Positions 34,832 through 43,752 of a stretch of 64,000 nt of DNA are shown here, piece by piece (the stretch's first letter is position 1; the number at the start of each line of letters is the position of its first letter). Below the pieces are notes generated by a model, which searched no databases, was not told the origin of the DNA, and saw nothing but the letters and a program-made list of their open reading frames with translations. The stretch is from Bryobacterales bacterium (GTDB taxonomy: Bacteria > Acidobacteriota > Terriglobia > Bryobacterales > Bryobacteraceae). The stretch spans positions 1 to 64,000 of the forward strand of contig JADZCM010000022.1 of NCBI GenBank assembly GCA_020851555.1, given 5' to 3'. The translations under genes and the position numbers were made by a program.

Positions 34832-35350
34832 TCATTGCTCAAACACTCTCTGCAACCCCTGGCGGATCCGAAACAGCCGGCTGCCGACCGTGCCTCTCTC
34901 GATGCCGAAGCGGTCGGCCAGCTCGTTGGACGACCAACCCTCCAGGTACTTGAGAAGAAACAGCTCGGCGTCCTGGGGGTCGAGCCCGGCTATGGCCCGC
35001 CGGAGCCGTTCCTTTAGGATTGGGCCGGATTCCTGGACAGACTGAGGGCCGATCACCTCCAGCGGCGTCTCCGAGCGGACCGTCCGGCGGCGCAGGACGT
35101 CGATGGAGGCGTTGGCGGCTGCGCGGCGGAAATAAGCTTCGGAGGACTGGACATCCAGAGCGGCATCCGGACGGTTGAGAAGCCTCAGAAAGACCGTCTG
35201 AAGGACATCCTCGGCATCGGCGGAATTCCCGGTGATGCGGCGGGCGGTTCGATAGACGGTTTCCGAGTATTGGCGGTAGAGTTCGTCGAATCCGGGTGGT
35301 CTGGTCAAGTCAACCGGTTCTGCGCGGATTGCCAGGCCATGGGTCGCCAT
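34832..35350 (-). CDS. ECF-family RNA polymerase sigma factor
   Basis: 172 aa with region 2 (LYRQYSETVYRTARRI and SADAEDVLQTVFLRLLN) and region 4 (LDPQDAELFLLKYLEGWSSNELADRFGIE, quoted in part). First gene of the six-gene leftward operon. ATG 35350 is used rather than the TTG at 35371. It is divergent from the sugar isomerase at 35568. Confidence 0.92.
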   Translation of the reverse strand: MATHGLAIRAEPVDLTRPPGFDELYRQYSETVYRTARRITGNSADAEDVLQTVFLRLLNRPDAALDVQSSEAYFRRAAANASIDVLRRRTVRSETPLEVIGPQSVQESGPILKERLRRAIAGLDPQDAELFLLKYLEGWSSNELADRFGIERGTVGSRLFRIRQGLQRVFEQ

Positions 35351-35463
35351 GGGAGTGCTCTCAACTGGCAAGACGCAGCCCGATGACGATTATTCCACGC
35401 CGGCAGGCAGAAATGGAGAATCCGCCGCGCGGCCGGGCGCCTGAGGGCTTGTGAACGCCTGAA

Positions 35464-35500
35464 ACCCGGCCGCACGAGGTGACGCGTGCCGCGGCCGGGT
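35464..35500. promoter_or_regulatory. Hairpin between divergent genes
   Basis: Ten-bp arms ACCCGGCCGC (35464-35473) and GCGGCCGGGT (35491-35500), with partial inner pairing. It sits just before a TATGAT (35513) that may be the -10 of the isomerase gene. It could be a protein-binding palindrome; function unknown. Confidence 0.35.
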
Positions 35501-35567
35501 GGATCTGGCGTATGATATTGGCTGTTCCGGCGCGATACGAACGGCGCCGGTCGTGAGGAAACGAAGA

Positions 35568-36602
35568 ATGATGACCTACACAAGACGAGATGTAGGAAAG
35601 ATCGCGCTGGCGGCTCTTCCGGCCGCCGGCCTCAGGGCGGCTGCCAGGCCGAACTCCAACTTCGGTGGCGTGCAGATCGGCGTCATCACCTACAGTTTCC
35701 GCCAGTTGCCGTCAAGCGCGGAACAAGTGCTGGGGTACTGCATCGAGTGCGGAATCAGCGGGATCGAGCTGATGAGCAACGTGGCCGAGAGCTATGCCGG
35801 TTCGCCGGCCGGCGCCGGGCGCGGCTTCGGTCCGGGAGGCCCCCCGCCCGGAGGCCCGGGTCCGGGCATGGGCGGCGGCCGGGGGCAGATGACTCCCGAG
35901 CAGCAGGCGGCCAGAGAGAAGGCCGCGGCGGAGCTGAAGAACTGGCGGCTTTCGGTCTCCATGGACAAATACAAGGCCTTCCGCAAGATGTACGAGGACG
36001 CCGGCGTGAAGATCTACGCCTTCAAGCTCGAACCGAACATGAGCATGTCGGACCAGGAGTACGAGTACATCTGGAATGTCGGAGAGACACTGGGAGCGAA
36101 TCACCTGACCATGGAGCTACCCACCGACGACCAACTGCTCGCCCGAGTGGCCGCCTACGCCCAGAAGCGGAAGTTGCGGATGGCGTTCCACACACACGGG
36201 CAGGGCGGCTCCTCCGGCTTTGACAGGGTGCTCGGCGCCTCCAAGTACACCGCGTTGAACTTCGACGTGGGCCACTATTTCGGCGTGAACGGCGAGTCTC
36301 CGGCGCCGCTGGTCGAGAAGTACCACGATCGCATCGCCAGCCTGCACCTGAAGGACCGGGCCGCCCCGCCGCCTGCCACGCAGCAACCCGCCGCCGAAGG
36401 CCGCGGCGGACCGGGCCGCGGCGGCGCCAACCTGCCGTGGGGCCAGGGCGGAACCCCCCTGCGGGAGGTCTTGCAGCTCATGAAGAAGAACCGGTACGCC
36501 TTCCCGGCCAGCATCGAGCTGGAATACCAGATACCGGACGGCTCCGACGTCATCGCCGAAGTGAAGAAGTGCGTGGAGTATTGCAGGCGGGCGCTGGCGT
36601 AA
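35568..36602 (+). CDS. Sugar phosphate isomerase/epimerase-like protein, exported
   Basis: 344 aa with a Tat-like start (TYTRRDVGKIALAALPAAGL) and a xylose-isomerase-like TIM barrel (IGVITYSFRQLP, CGISGIELM, ASLHLKD near the C-terminus). Two low-complexity inserts interrupt it: a Gly/Pro-rich stretch about residues 82-112 and an Ala/Pro/Gly-rich one about 265-293. Metal-site residues of the barrel remain plausible (FDVGHY, SIELEY). Substrate unknown. The start at 35568 follows GAGGAAACG. The next gene is convergent. Confidence 0.82.
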   Translation: MMTYTRRDVGKIALAALPAAGLRAAARPNSNFGGVQIGVITYSFRQLPSSAEQVLGYCIECGISGIELMSNVAESYAGSPAGAGRGFGPGGPPPGGPGPGMGGGRGQMTPEQQAAREKAAAELKNWRLSVSMDKYKAFRKMYEDAGVKIYAFKLEPNMSMSDQEYEYIWNVGETLGANHLTMELPTDDQLLARVAAYAQKRKLRMAFHTHGQGGSSGFDRVLGASKYTALNFDVGHYFGVNGESPAPLVEKYHDRIASLHLKDRAAPPPATQQPAAEGRGGPGRGGANLPWGQGGTPLREVLQLMKKNRYAFPASIELEYQIPDGSDVIAEVKKCVEYCRRALA

Positions 36603-36610
36603 TGTGAGTG

Positions 36611-36640
36611 GCGAGGCGCGGCGGGCGGGCCGCGCCTCGC
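36611..36640. terminator. Hairpin between convergent genes
   Basis: Twelve-bp arms GCGAGGCGCGGC (36611-36622) and GCCGCGCCTCGC (36629-36640) with a 6-nt loop, between the stops of the isomerase and RraA-like genes. There is no T-run; it probably acts for both strands. Confidence 0.5.
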
Positions 36641-36646
36641 AAGCGT

Positions 36647-37675
36647 CTACTTCTTCTGCCTCTCGAGCTGCTGCTTCAGGTACTCCTGGTACTCCTGGCG
36701 CAGCGCGGGGTCGCGCGGGCTGCCGTAAATGTCGCTGGATTTGTACTTGTTCTCGTCGAACTTCTTGCGGGTCCACTCGTCGTGAATGTGGGTGGTCTTG
36801 GCGTTCTCCACGAACCTCTGGACCGCCTGCGGCGGAATGAAGTTGACTCCTTCCCGGTCTCCGAACACCAGGTCGCCCGGCATCACGGTCGCCTTCCCAA
36901 TCCGCACCGGCACGTTGATGCCGGTCACCATCACGCCCGTGATGGCCGGCGGGACCGCTCCGCGGTAGTAACCCGCCATGCCGAACGTGGCGATGCCTTC
37001 CAGGTCACGGATGGCGCCGTCGATGACGAAGCCCGTGCCGGTCTTCTTCCAGATGTAGTACGCGAGGTTGTCCCCGATAATGCCGCCCGCGTCCAGGTTG
37101 CCGCCGGCGTCAACCACGAACACGTCGCCGGGCTGGAGCATATCCAGCGCGGACTGGTGATTGAGGGTGAGCTCGTTGCCCTTCTGCTTCCACTCGGCCT
37201 GGTCCACGCTGGCGATGTCGCCCCGCCAGGGCATCAACTGCAAGGTGAAGGCCCGGCCAATGAGTTTCTTGCCCGGGTTCAGGACCTGCCAGCCGTCGGT
37301 GTAGGTAATCGCCGACTGGGCGGCCGCGCCTCCCGGGGCCGCTCCCCGTCCTGCCTGAGCGCCCGCTCCACCGGGGGCTCCGGCGCCCCGAGCTCCGGCG
37401 GTGCCTCGTCCGGGTGCAGCGGCCGCGGGCGGCGCGCCGAACCCGCCGCCGGCGCGCCCGGCGCCCATGACCTCTTCCGAAGACATCTCCTGAAACGCGG
37501 CCAAAAGGGCGTCCGGCACCTTCGGGCGGCCGTCGGGGAACCGGTCAAAAGGGTTCTGGGCCGTATACTTGATCATCTCTTCGCGCGTAAGGCTATTCAT
37601 CTGCGCCTGCGCGTCGATGGCAAACAGCAGCGCCGTGAAGGCGACCGCGAACAACGCCGGAAGCACTCTCTTCAT
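36647..37675 (-). CDS. RraA-family protein with signal peptide and low-complexity insert
   Basis: 342 aa. A signal peptide ends near DAQAQ (about residue 25). A Gly/Ala/Pro/Arg-rich stretch runs about residues 70-120. The rest is an RraA-like (4-hydroxy-4-methyl-2-oxoglutarate aldolase/oxaloacetate decarboxylase) fold: GDNLAYYIWKKTG, GFVIDGAIRDLEGI, MPGDLVFGDREGVNFIP. The Gly-rich insert between signal and domain is unusual. GGAGGGAG precedes the ATG at 37675. An exported RraA would be odd; it may act on a periplasmic keto-acid. Confidence 0.78.
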   Translation of the reverse strand: MKRVLPALFAVAFTALLFAIDAQAQMNSLTREEMIKYTAQNPFDRFPDGRPKVPDALLAAFQEMSSEEVMGAGRAGGGFGAPPAAAAPGRGTAGARGAGAPGGAGAQAGRGAAPGGAAAQSAITYTDGWQVLNPGKKLIGRAFTLQLMPWRGDIASVDQAEWKQKGNELTLNHQSALDMLQPGDVFVVDAGGNLDAGGIIGDNLAYYIWKKTGTGFVIDGAIRDLEGIATFGMAGYYRGAVPPAITGVMVTGINVPVRIGKATVMPGDLVFGDREGVNFIPPQAVQRFVENAKTTHIHDEWTRKKFDENKYKSSDIYGSPRDPALRQEYQEYLKQQLERQKK

Positions 37676-37809
37676 GACTCCCTCCTCGAGACCTTCTGAA
37701 CTCATAAGCATACCTCGAAACTCCCGGCAAGTCCTGCCCGTTGGGCGGATTTCGGAGTCCAGCCCGCGGCGCTTCAATGCTATGGTGAAATAAGACGGGC
37801 CTGGAAACC

Positions 37810-40482
37810 ATGTTACAGTCGAGAGTCCCTGCCGGCGAAGACCTTAATCCGCGCGAGACCGCGGAGTGGATGGAGGCGCTTGACCAGATCGTAGATCAGT
37901 CCGGCCCGGAACGTACCTCCTACCTGCTGGACCGGCTGCTGGAACGGGCCCGGCGCTCCGGCGTGGTGTTCCCTCACAGCCTCAATACGCCCTACGTAAA
38001 CACCATTCCGCCCGAAGAGGAAGCAGCGTATCCCGGCGACCGCGACCTGGAGCGCCGGATCAAGAGCTTCATCCGCTGGAACGCCATGGCCATGGTGGTG
38101 CGGGCCAACAAGTACGACCCCGGCATCGGCGGCCACATCTCGACTTACGCCTCTCTGGCGACGCTAGCTGAGGTAGGCTTCAACCATTTCTTCCGGGCGT
38201 CCTACGGGGACCAGCCCGGCGACCTGATCTATTTTCAGGGCCACGCCTCGCCGGGAATGTACGCGCGAGCCTTCGTTGAGGGCCGTCTCTCCGAGAAGCG
38301 CCTGGAGAACTTCCGTCACGAATTGCGCGAGCAGCCCGGGCTCTCCTCCTACCCGCACCCCTGGCTGATGCCGGACTTCTGGCAGTTTCCAACCGTCTCC
38401 ATGGGACTGGGGCCCATCAACGCCATCTATCAGGCGCGCTTCATGCGCTACCTGGAGAACCGGGGGATTATTCCCGTCACCCCACGGAAAGTCTGGGCCT
38501 TCCTGGGAGACGGCGAAACGGACGAACCGGAGTCCCTCGGCGCCTTGACGCTGGCGCCGAGAGAGAAGCTGGACAACCTGATCTTCGTGGTCAACTGCAA
38601 CCTGCAACGGCTGGACGGGCCGGTTCGCGGCAACGGCAAGATCATACAGGAGCTGGAATCCGCCTTCCGCGGCGCGGGGTGGAACGTCATCAAGGTCGTC
38701 TGGGGCGGCTTGTGGGACCGCCTGCTCGCCCGCGACGCCGAGGGGCTGCTGGTCAAGCGGATGGGCGAATGCGTGGACGGGGAGTACCAGAATTTCGCGG
38801 TACGCGGCGGAGCTTACGTGCGCAAAGTGTTCTTCGGGAAGTACCCGGAACTGGCCGCCATGGTGGAGGACCTCACCGACGACGAACTGGCGCGCCTCCC
38901 GCGAGGCGGACACGACCCGGTGAAGGTGTACAACGCGTATCGCCGCGCGGTCGAGCACACGGGCTCACCCACGGTGATCCTGGCTAAGACCGTGAAGGGC
39001 TACGGCATGGGCGAGGCGGGCGAGGGCCGCAACATCACCCACCAGCAGAAGAAGCTGAACGAACAGGAAATGGAGATCTTCCGGCGGCGCTTTTCTATCC
39101 CGCTTCCGGATGAGGTGCTGGAAACGATCTCTTTCTACCGGCCGCCCGAGGACAGTCCGGAGCAGCGTTATCTCAAAGAGCGCCGGAACCAACTGGGCGG
39201 ATACCTGCCCGCGCGGGACCCGAAGCCGTTCGAAGTCGCGGCTCCGCCTCTGGACTTCTTTGCCGAGACGCTGGCTGGCAGCGACGGCAGGGAGGTCTCG
39301 ACCACGATGGCCCTCGTGCGGATCTTGACGCTGCTGCTGAAGCACCCCAGCCTGGGCCGCTACATCGTGCCCATCATCCCCGATGAAGCTCGCACTTTCG
39401 GGATGGAGTCTTTGTTCCGGCAGGTCGGGATCTACGCCAGCCAGGGGCAACTCTACGACCCGGTCGACAAGGAGATGTTCCTTTTCTACCACGAGGCCAA
39501 GGACGGGCAGATCCTGGAGGAAGGGATCACCGAGGCGGGCTCCATGGCGTCCTTCACCGCCGCGGGCACCGCTTATGCCAACTACGGCGTGGCCATGATC
39601 CCGTTCTTCATCTACTACTCGATGTTCGGCTTCCAGCGGGTGGGCGACCTGGTTTGGGCCTTCGGCGATTCGCGCGGCAAGGGCTTCATGGTAGGCGCGA
39701 CGGCCGGCCGGACGACGCTGGCGGGCGAGGGATTGCAGCACCAGGACGGGCACAGCCACGTGCTGATGAGCACGCTCCCCACTTGCGTCAGCTATGACCC
39801 GGCGTACGCCTACGAAATCGCCGTCATCGTAAGGGAGGGCATCCGCCGCATGTACGAACAGCGCGAGGACGTCTTCTATTACATCACGGTGGGCAACGAG
39901 AACTACGCGCAGCCGCCCATGCCCGAAGGCGTCCAGGAGGGGATTCTCCGGGGGATATACCGTTTCAGGCCGGCGCCGGGCGGCAAGGCGGCGGTGCAGT
40001 TGTTCGGCAGCGGCTCTATCCTGAACGAAGCCCTGCGGGCCCAGACCATCCTGGCGGAACGGTTCGGAGTGCAGGCGGATGTGTGGAGCGTCACCAGCTA
40101 CAACGAACTGCGCCGGGACGCCCTGAGCGTGAGCCGCTGGAACAGGCTACACCCGGAGTCGCCGGCACGCGTGCCTTACCTGCTTCAGGCGCTGGAGGGC
40201 GCCGAGGGGCCGGTGGTCGCGGCTACCGACTACATGAAGATCGTCGCGGACCAGGTCGCCCCCTGGCTGCCGGGCCGCCTGACCGCGCTGGGTACGGACG
40301 GCTTCGGACGCAGCGATAACCGGCAGGAACTCCGGCGTCACTTCGAAGTCAACGCCGAGTCCATCGCCGCGGCCGCGCTGGCGCGCCTGGCCGGGGATGG
40401 CCGCATGGATCCCGCGGCGGCGCGGGACGCGATCGGAAAACTGGGGGTCGATACCGAGAGCCGGGACCCCGCCCGGACCTGA
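37810..40482 (+). CDS. aceE: Pyruvate dehydrogenase E1 component, homodimeric type
   Basis: 890 aa, the usual length. The thiamine-diphosphate site shows FLGDGETDEPES and NLIFVVNCNLQRLDGPVRGN. Further AceE features are GHASPGMYARAF, the HSHVLMSTLPT loop and DRYLE-type C-terminal elements. It decarboxylates pyruvate and reductively acetylates the lipoyl domain of E2. No aceF or lpd gene is adjacent, so the complex partners must lie elsewhere. Confidence 0.95.
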   Translation: MLQSRVPAGEDLNPRETAEWMEALDQIVDQSGPERTSYLLDRLLERARRSGVVFPHSLNTPYVNTIPPEEEAAYPGDRDLERRIKSFIRWNAMAMVVRANKYDPGIGGHISTYASLATLAEVGFNHFFRASYGDQPGDLIYFQGHASPGMYARAFVEGRLSEKRLENFRHELREQPGLSSYPHPWLMPDFWQFPTVSMGLGPINAIYQARFMRYLENRGIIPVTPRKVWAFLGDGETDEPESLGALTLAPREKLDNLIFVVNCNLQRLDGPVRGNGKIIQELESAFRGAGWNVIKVVWGGLWDRLLARDAEGLLVKRMGECVDGEYQNFAVRGGAYVRKVFFGKYPELAAMVEDLTDDELARLPRGGHDPVKVYNAYRRAVEHTGSPTVILAKTVKGYGMGEAGEGRNITHQQKKLNEQEMEIFRRRFSIPLPDEVLETISFYRPPEDSPEQRYLKERRNQLGGYLPARDPKPFEVAAPPLDFFAETLAGSDGREVSTTMALVRILTLLLKHPSLGRYIVPIIPDEARTFGMESLFRQVGIYASQGQLYDPVDKEMFLFYHEAKDGQILEEGITEAGSMASFTAAGTAYANYGVAMIPFFIYYSMFGFQRVGDLVWAFGDSRGKGFMVGATAGRTTLAGEGLQHQDGHSHVLMSTLPTCVSYDPAYAYEIAVIVREGIRRMYEQREDVFYYITVGNENYAQPPMPEGVQEGILRGIYRFRPAPGGKAAVQLFGSGSILNEALRAQTILAERFGVQADVWSVTSYNELRRDALSVSRWNRLHPESPARVPYLLQALEGAEGPVVAATDYMKIVADQVAPWLPGRLTALGTDGFGRSDNRQELRRHFEVNAESIAAAALARLAGDGRMDPAAARDAIGKLGVDTESRDPART

Positions 40483-40583
40483 CCTGAAGCTCCGCCATGC
40501 GGCGGACTTCCCCGGGTGCAGGCCAGACAGCCGCGACTATTCCAGGGATGGGGGCAACCCGGCGGTACGAGGAAAAGCCTTGA

Positions 40584-40808
40584 TTACTCCTGGGCGGACA
40601 CCTGTTGGTCGCCTTCGTGCCAGGCGCTGATCTTCAGACGCCGGCATACCCAGCAGAGGCCTTCCGTGGAGTTGGGGGCGCAAGGGGAACCGCAAACCAC
40701 GCACTTGCACGGAGCCTTCGGCAGGTCCGGCTTGAACGCCTTCCGGGCGCGCTCCAGGACCTCTCGAGGAACGGCCCGTTCCGGCGCCGCTGCTGGCTTG
40801 CGTTTCAT
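40584..40808 (-). CDS. Small zinc-ribbon protein
   Basis: 74 aa with two CxxC pairs (Cys36/Cys39 in CVVCGS and Cys52/Cys55 in CWVCRR), spaced as in a rubredoxin-like or zinc-ribbon knuckle. A basic N-terminus and Ala/Pro-rich start precede them. It is convergent with aceE and divergent from the flavodoxin gene at 40874. Function unknown; probably nucleic-acid or protein binding. Confidence 0.65.
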   Translation of the reverse strand: MKRKPAAAPERAVPREVLERARKAFKPDLPKAPCKCVVCGSPCAPNSTEGLCWVCRRLKISAWHEGDQQVSAQE

Positions 40809-40873
40809 CCCAATTCAACTATAGACCATGCGCCTGCATTTCGTCCAGCCGGCCGTCATGGTACTCTTCCCCC

Positions 40874-41443
40874 ATGAAGTACCTGGTGTTTCTCGTTGCA
40901 TACGCGGCACTGGCGCAGCAGCCCGCCGCGCGCATCCTGGTGGCCTACCATTCCGAGACGGGCCACACGGAGAAACTGGCGCAGGCAATCGCAAAGGGCG
41001 CTGCCTCAGTGGAGGGCGCGGAGGTGACACTGCGGAAGACGTCCGACGTCAAGCCGGAAGAGATCGCGCGCTATGACGGCATGGTGGTGGGGACGCCAGT
41101 CCACTGGGCGAACCTGACCGCCGAGACCAAGCGCTTTCTCGACCAGGTTGGCGCCGCGCTCTGGGCCGCGAAGACCAACGGCGACGGCCGCACCGCGGGC
41201 GCGTTCTGCACGGGCGGTGGCACGGCCATGGGCAAGGACGTGGCGCGGCTGTCGGTGCTTGCGGCGTTTCTGACGATGCGGTTTACGGTGATCGGCGGCG
41301 TCGACTCGGAAGGTTACGGCACGCTCGGTCCGGAGGCCACCACCGGTCCCGCCGATCCCGGCGTGAGCGAAAAGGAGCAGGAGGAACCCCGCCGCTTCGG
41401 CGAGCGTTTCGCGCGCCTGACGCGGCAGGTCAGGCGGCAGTAG
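40874..41443 (+). CDS. Flavodoxin/WrbA-like protein with signal-like N-terminus
   Basis: 189 aa. A short hydrophobic start (MKYLVFLVAYAALAQQ) precedes the flavodoxin fold: ILVAYHSETGHTEKLAQAIA (the FMN phosphate loop), then DGMVVGTPVHWANLTAETK and GAFCTGGGTAMGKD. WrbA-type proteins are NAD(P)H:quinone oxidoreductases binding FMN. The N-terminus looks like a secretion signal, which is unusual for a flavodoxin; it may instead be a first beta-strand plus extension. C-terminus is charged. Confidence 0.8.
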   Translation: MKYLVFLVAYAALAQQPAARILVAYHSETGHTEKLAQAIAKGAASVEGAEVTLRKTSDVKPEEIARYDGMVVGTPVHWANLTAETKRFLDQVGAALWAAKTNGDGRTAGAFCTGGGTAMGKDVARLSVLAAFLTMRFTVIGGVDSEGYGTLGPEATTGPADPGVSEKEQEEPRRFGERFARLTRQVRRQ

Positions 41444-41585
41444 AGCATGGCGCTGCGCCGCTTCCATCCCCCGCCGGATCGGTAGATCATCGCGACGCGA
41501 GAAGCGCGCCCCGGGAGTGGAACATCCTCCAGGGGAGAGCGCCGGCTCTTCACCGCGGGCTGAGCCGGTCCGGGTCCGGTTCGCC

Positions 41586-42446
41586 CTACTGTTTCACCAG
41601 CTCGACGCGGCGGTTCCGCGCCCTGCCTTCTTCCGTGTCATTGGATGCGACGGGGCACAAGAGCCCGACGCCCTCCGCCTGTAACCGGTCCGAGGCAATC
41701 TTGTACTGGGCGACCAGTTCTTTCACGACCGCCTCGGCGCGCCTCAGAGAAAGCTTGGCGTTGTACTCGTAACCGCCCGCATTGTCGGTGTGTCCGACGA
41801 CGAACATCTTCACTTTGCCGTCCTGCTTCAAAAGCGCGGCGATTTCCTGCAAGGCTTTCCTGGATTCCGGCATGATCTCCGCTTTGTTGAAATCGAAGTA
41901 GATGCCGTAGATGACCGTCTTCCCGGTGGCGGTGATATCGTTGGCCATGGCTTTGGCGTCGGACACCACATCCTGTTTCATTTGTCCCTTTTCAACCAAG
42001 GTGATCGTGTAGCCCGCTCCTCTTCCGTTGATATACACGCGGGCCCATGTTTCCAGCCCATCCTTTGCATATCTGGCGTGAACTTCGCCGCCGCTAATAT
42101 TTGTCCAGGAGTATGTCGTCCCTCCGGCCTTCTTTACGGCGTTTTCGTGGTTGCGGATGATTTGCAGCGTCGAAGCGTACTTGTCATAGAACTCCCTTTT
42201 CACCGAGTAAGAGAGATAGTATTTCTTCCCCTCCGCGGTGATCTTCGTCTTCCCTTGAGTGGCGGGATCATAGAATTCGTTGGAGTCAAATTCCCATGTC
42301 CTGCATTGCGCGAGATAGTAGTTGGGCATCCGCGAGAAAAAAGGATGATCCGTGCACCCTTTTGCGTCTTCCTGGGCCGATGCGGCGACCGGGAAGGCGA
42401 GGACCAGAAAACCACTGAGCCAAATGAACCTGTTACCGGTTGTCAT
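41586..42446 (-). CDS. OmpA-family protein
   Basis: 286 aa with a signal peptide (LSGFLVLAFPVAASAQ) and a C-terminal OmpA peptidoglycan-binding domain (YFDFNKAEIMPESRKALQEI, VVGHTDNAGG and NRRVELVKQ). The N-terminal half has a Cys-containing beta region of unknown type. It probably links the outer membrane to the wall. ATG 42446 is preferred over the adjacent GTG. Codon use is slightly more A/T than its neighbours. Confidence 0.88.
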   Translation of the reverse strand: MTTGNRFIWLSGFLVLAFPVAASAQEDAKGCTDHPFFSRMPNYYLAQCRTWEFDSNEFYDPATQGKTKITAEGKKYYLSYSVKREFYDKYASTLQIIRNHENAVKKAGGTTYSWTNISGGEVHARYAKDGLETWARVYINGRGAGYTITLVEKGQMKQDVVSDAKAMANDITATGKTVIYGIYFDFNKAEIMPESRKALQEIAALLKQDGKVKMFVVGHTDNAGGYEYNAKLSLRRAEAVVKELVAQYKIASDRLQAEGVGLLCPVASNDTEEGRARNRRVELVKQ

Positions 42447-42449
42447 CAC

Positions 42450-42924
42450 ACACCTCGGGAGCGAATAAGGAGGATGGGGGGTCGTCGCGCCGCCGCCCCT
42501 GGGCGATCGCGAGGAAGCGGAAGCCGCTACATCGCATCTGGCGTGTCAATGCCATTACGCTCCTCCTGCGCGGAACTCATTGTCCTCAAGCTCGATGTTG
42601 TTGTCAACGGCCTTTGCCTTCAATCAGGCGCTTCCGGCTCCACTCCGGGAAGCGTGGTCTGCCGGAGCGGGAGGGCGGCGGCCTCGCGGCGCGGGGATAG
42701 AGGGCGGCGGTGAGGTTGCGGGGTCAAGGACCGCCGGCGCGTAGGTCACGTGGTCCTCATCAAGCCGCGACATGCCGCAAGCTAGCTCGTGCCGCAACAC
42801 CGCGAACTCGCTCCAGGAACGCTGCGCGCATTGATCCGTGCGGCGGGGATCTCCGTAGATGAATTCGCCGCCTTGCTTTAAGCGGATTGTATCCCGGCGC
42901 CGGGCCCGTGAGCGGGCGGGGAAG
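42450..42924. other. 475-bp region without a convincing gene
   Basis: On the minus strand a frame ending at TGA 42624-42626 is open back to about 42900 and reads like protein (GGEFIYGDPRRTDQC, WSEFAVLRHELACGMSRL, DHVTYAPAVLDP) but has no ATG and no good GTG/TTG start before the most protein-like part. A short minus-strand ATG peptide has a strong AGGAGG site just downstream. The region may hold a decayed gene. No repeat, IS end or RNA was found besides the tRNA beyond it. Confidence 0.35.
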
Positions 42925-42999
42925 TGGTAGCGCTAACGGGAATCGAACCCGTATTTGAGCCTTGAGAGGGCTCCGTCCTAACCGTTAGACGATAGCGCC
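42925..42999 (-). tRNA. tRNA-Glu (CUC)
   Basis: The minus strand folds into a complete cloverleaf: acceptor GGCGCTA/TAGCGCT, an anticodon stem GAGCC/GGCTC with loop CTCTCAA (anticodon CUC) and a T arm ACGGG-TTCGATT-CCCGT. The CCA end is encoded. Confidence 0.95.
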
Positions 43000-43080
43000 G
43001 TTCACCGATAGTATAGCAGCAAGCCGGGCCCCTTTTTCCCCGTCTTTGCACATCTGCGCGCGCCTGCCGTACGATGGAAT

Positions 43081-43743
43081 TTGGCCACCGATCTCGTCAT
43101 CTTCGACCTGGACGGAACCCTGGTCGACTCCAAACTCGACCTGGCGCACTCCGTCAACGCCACCCGCCGGCATTACGGACTCGAACCGCTGGACCTCGAG
43201 CTGGTGTCCTCCTACGTCGGCAACGGAGCGCCCGTGCTCATCCGCCGCGCCCTGGGTCCGGACTACACGGACGAAGAGATCCGGCAGGCCCTGGACTTCT
43301 TTTTGGCCTACTACCGGGAACACATGCTGGACCATACAACGCTCTACCCGACGGTGCAGGAGTCCCTGGACCGGCTGAAGGCCGCGGGCATCACGCTGAG
43401 CGTGCTGACCAACAAGCCGGTGCGGTTCAGCCAGGACATCCTGGCCGGGCTGGGCGTCGGCGGTCATTTCTTCCGCGTGTACGGGGGCAACAGCTTCGAG
43501 CAGAAGAAGCCGGACCCCACGGGTCTGAACTCGCTGCTGGCCGAGTCCGGCACCCCCAGGGAAAGGGCGATGTTCGTCGGCGACAGCGCGGTGGACGTGC
43601 TCACGGCGCGCAACGCGGGAGTCGCCGTTTGCGGCGTGACGTACGGTTTTCAGCCGGAATCGCTGGCCGAGCAGCCGCCGGATTTCACGGTGGACCGCAT
43701 GGAACAACTGGCGGACCGGCTGATCGCCGGGCGGACCTCGTAA
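43081..43743 (+). CDS. gph: HAD-superfamily phosphatase, phosphoglycolate-phosphatase-like
   Basis: 220 aa with HAD motif I FDLDGTLVDSK, motif II in LSVLTNKP, motif III Lys in EQKKPDP and motif IV FVGDSAVDVLTA. The cap domain fits Gph, which removes phosphate from 2-phosphoglycolate. It starts with TTG at 43081; an ATG at 43074 is out of frame. It is 9 bp upstream of the zinc-ribbon gene. Confidence 0.88.
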   Translation: MATDLVIFDLDGTLVDSKLDLAHSVNATRRHYGLEPLDLELVSSYVGNGAPVLIRRALGPDYTDEEIRQALDFFLAYYREHMLDHTTLYPTVQESLDRLKAAGITLSVLTNKPVRFSQDILAGLGVGGHFFRVYGGNSFEQKKPDPTGLNSLLAESGTPRERAMFVGDSAVDVLTARNAGVAVCGVTYGFQPESLAEQPPDFTVDRMEQLADRLIAGRTS

Positions 43744-43752
43744 GGAGAGAGT

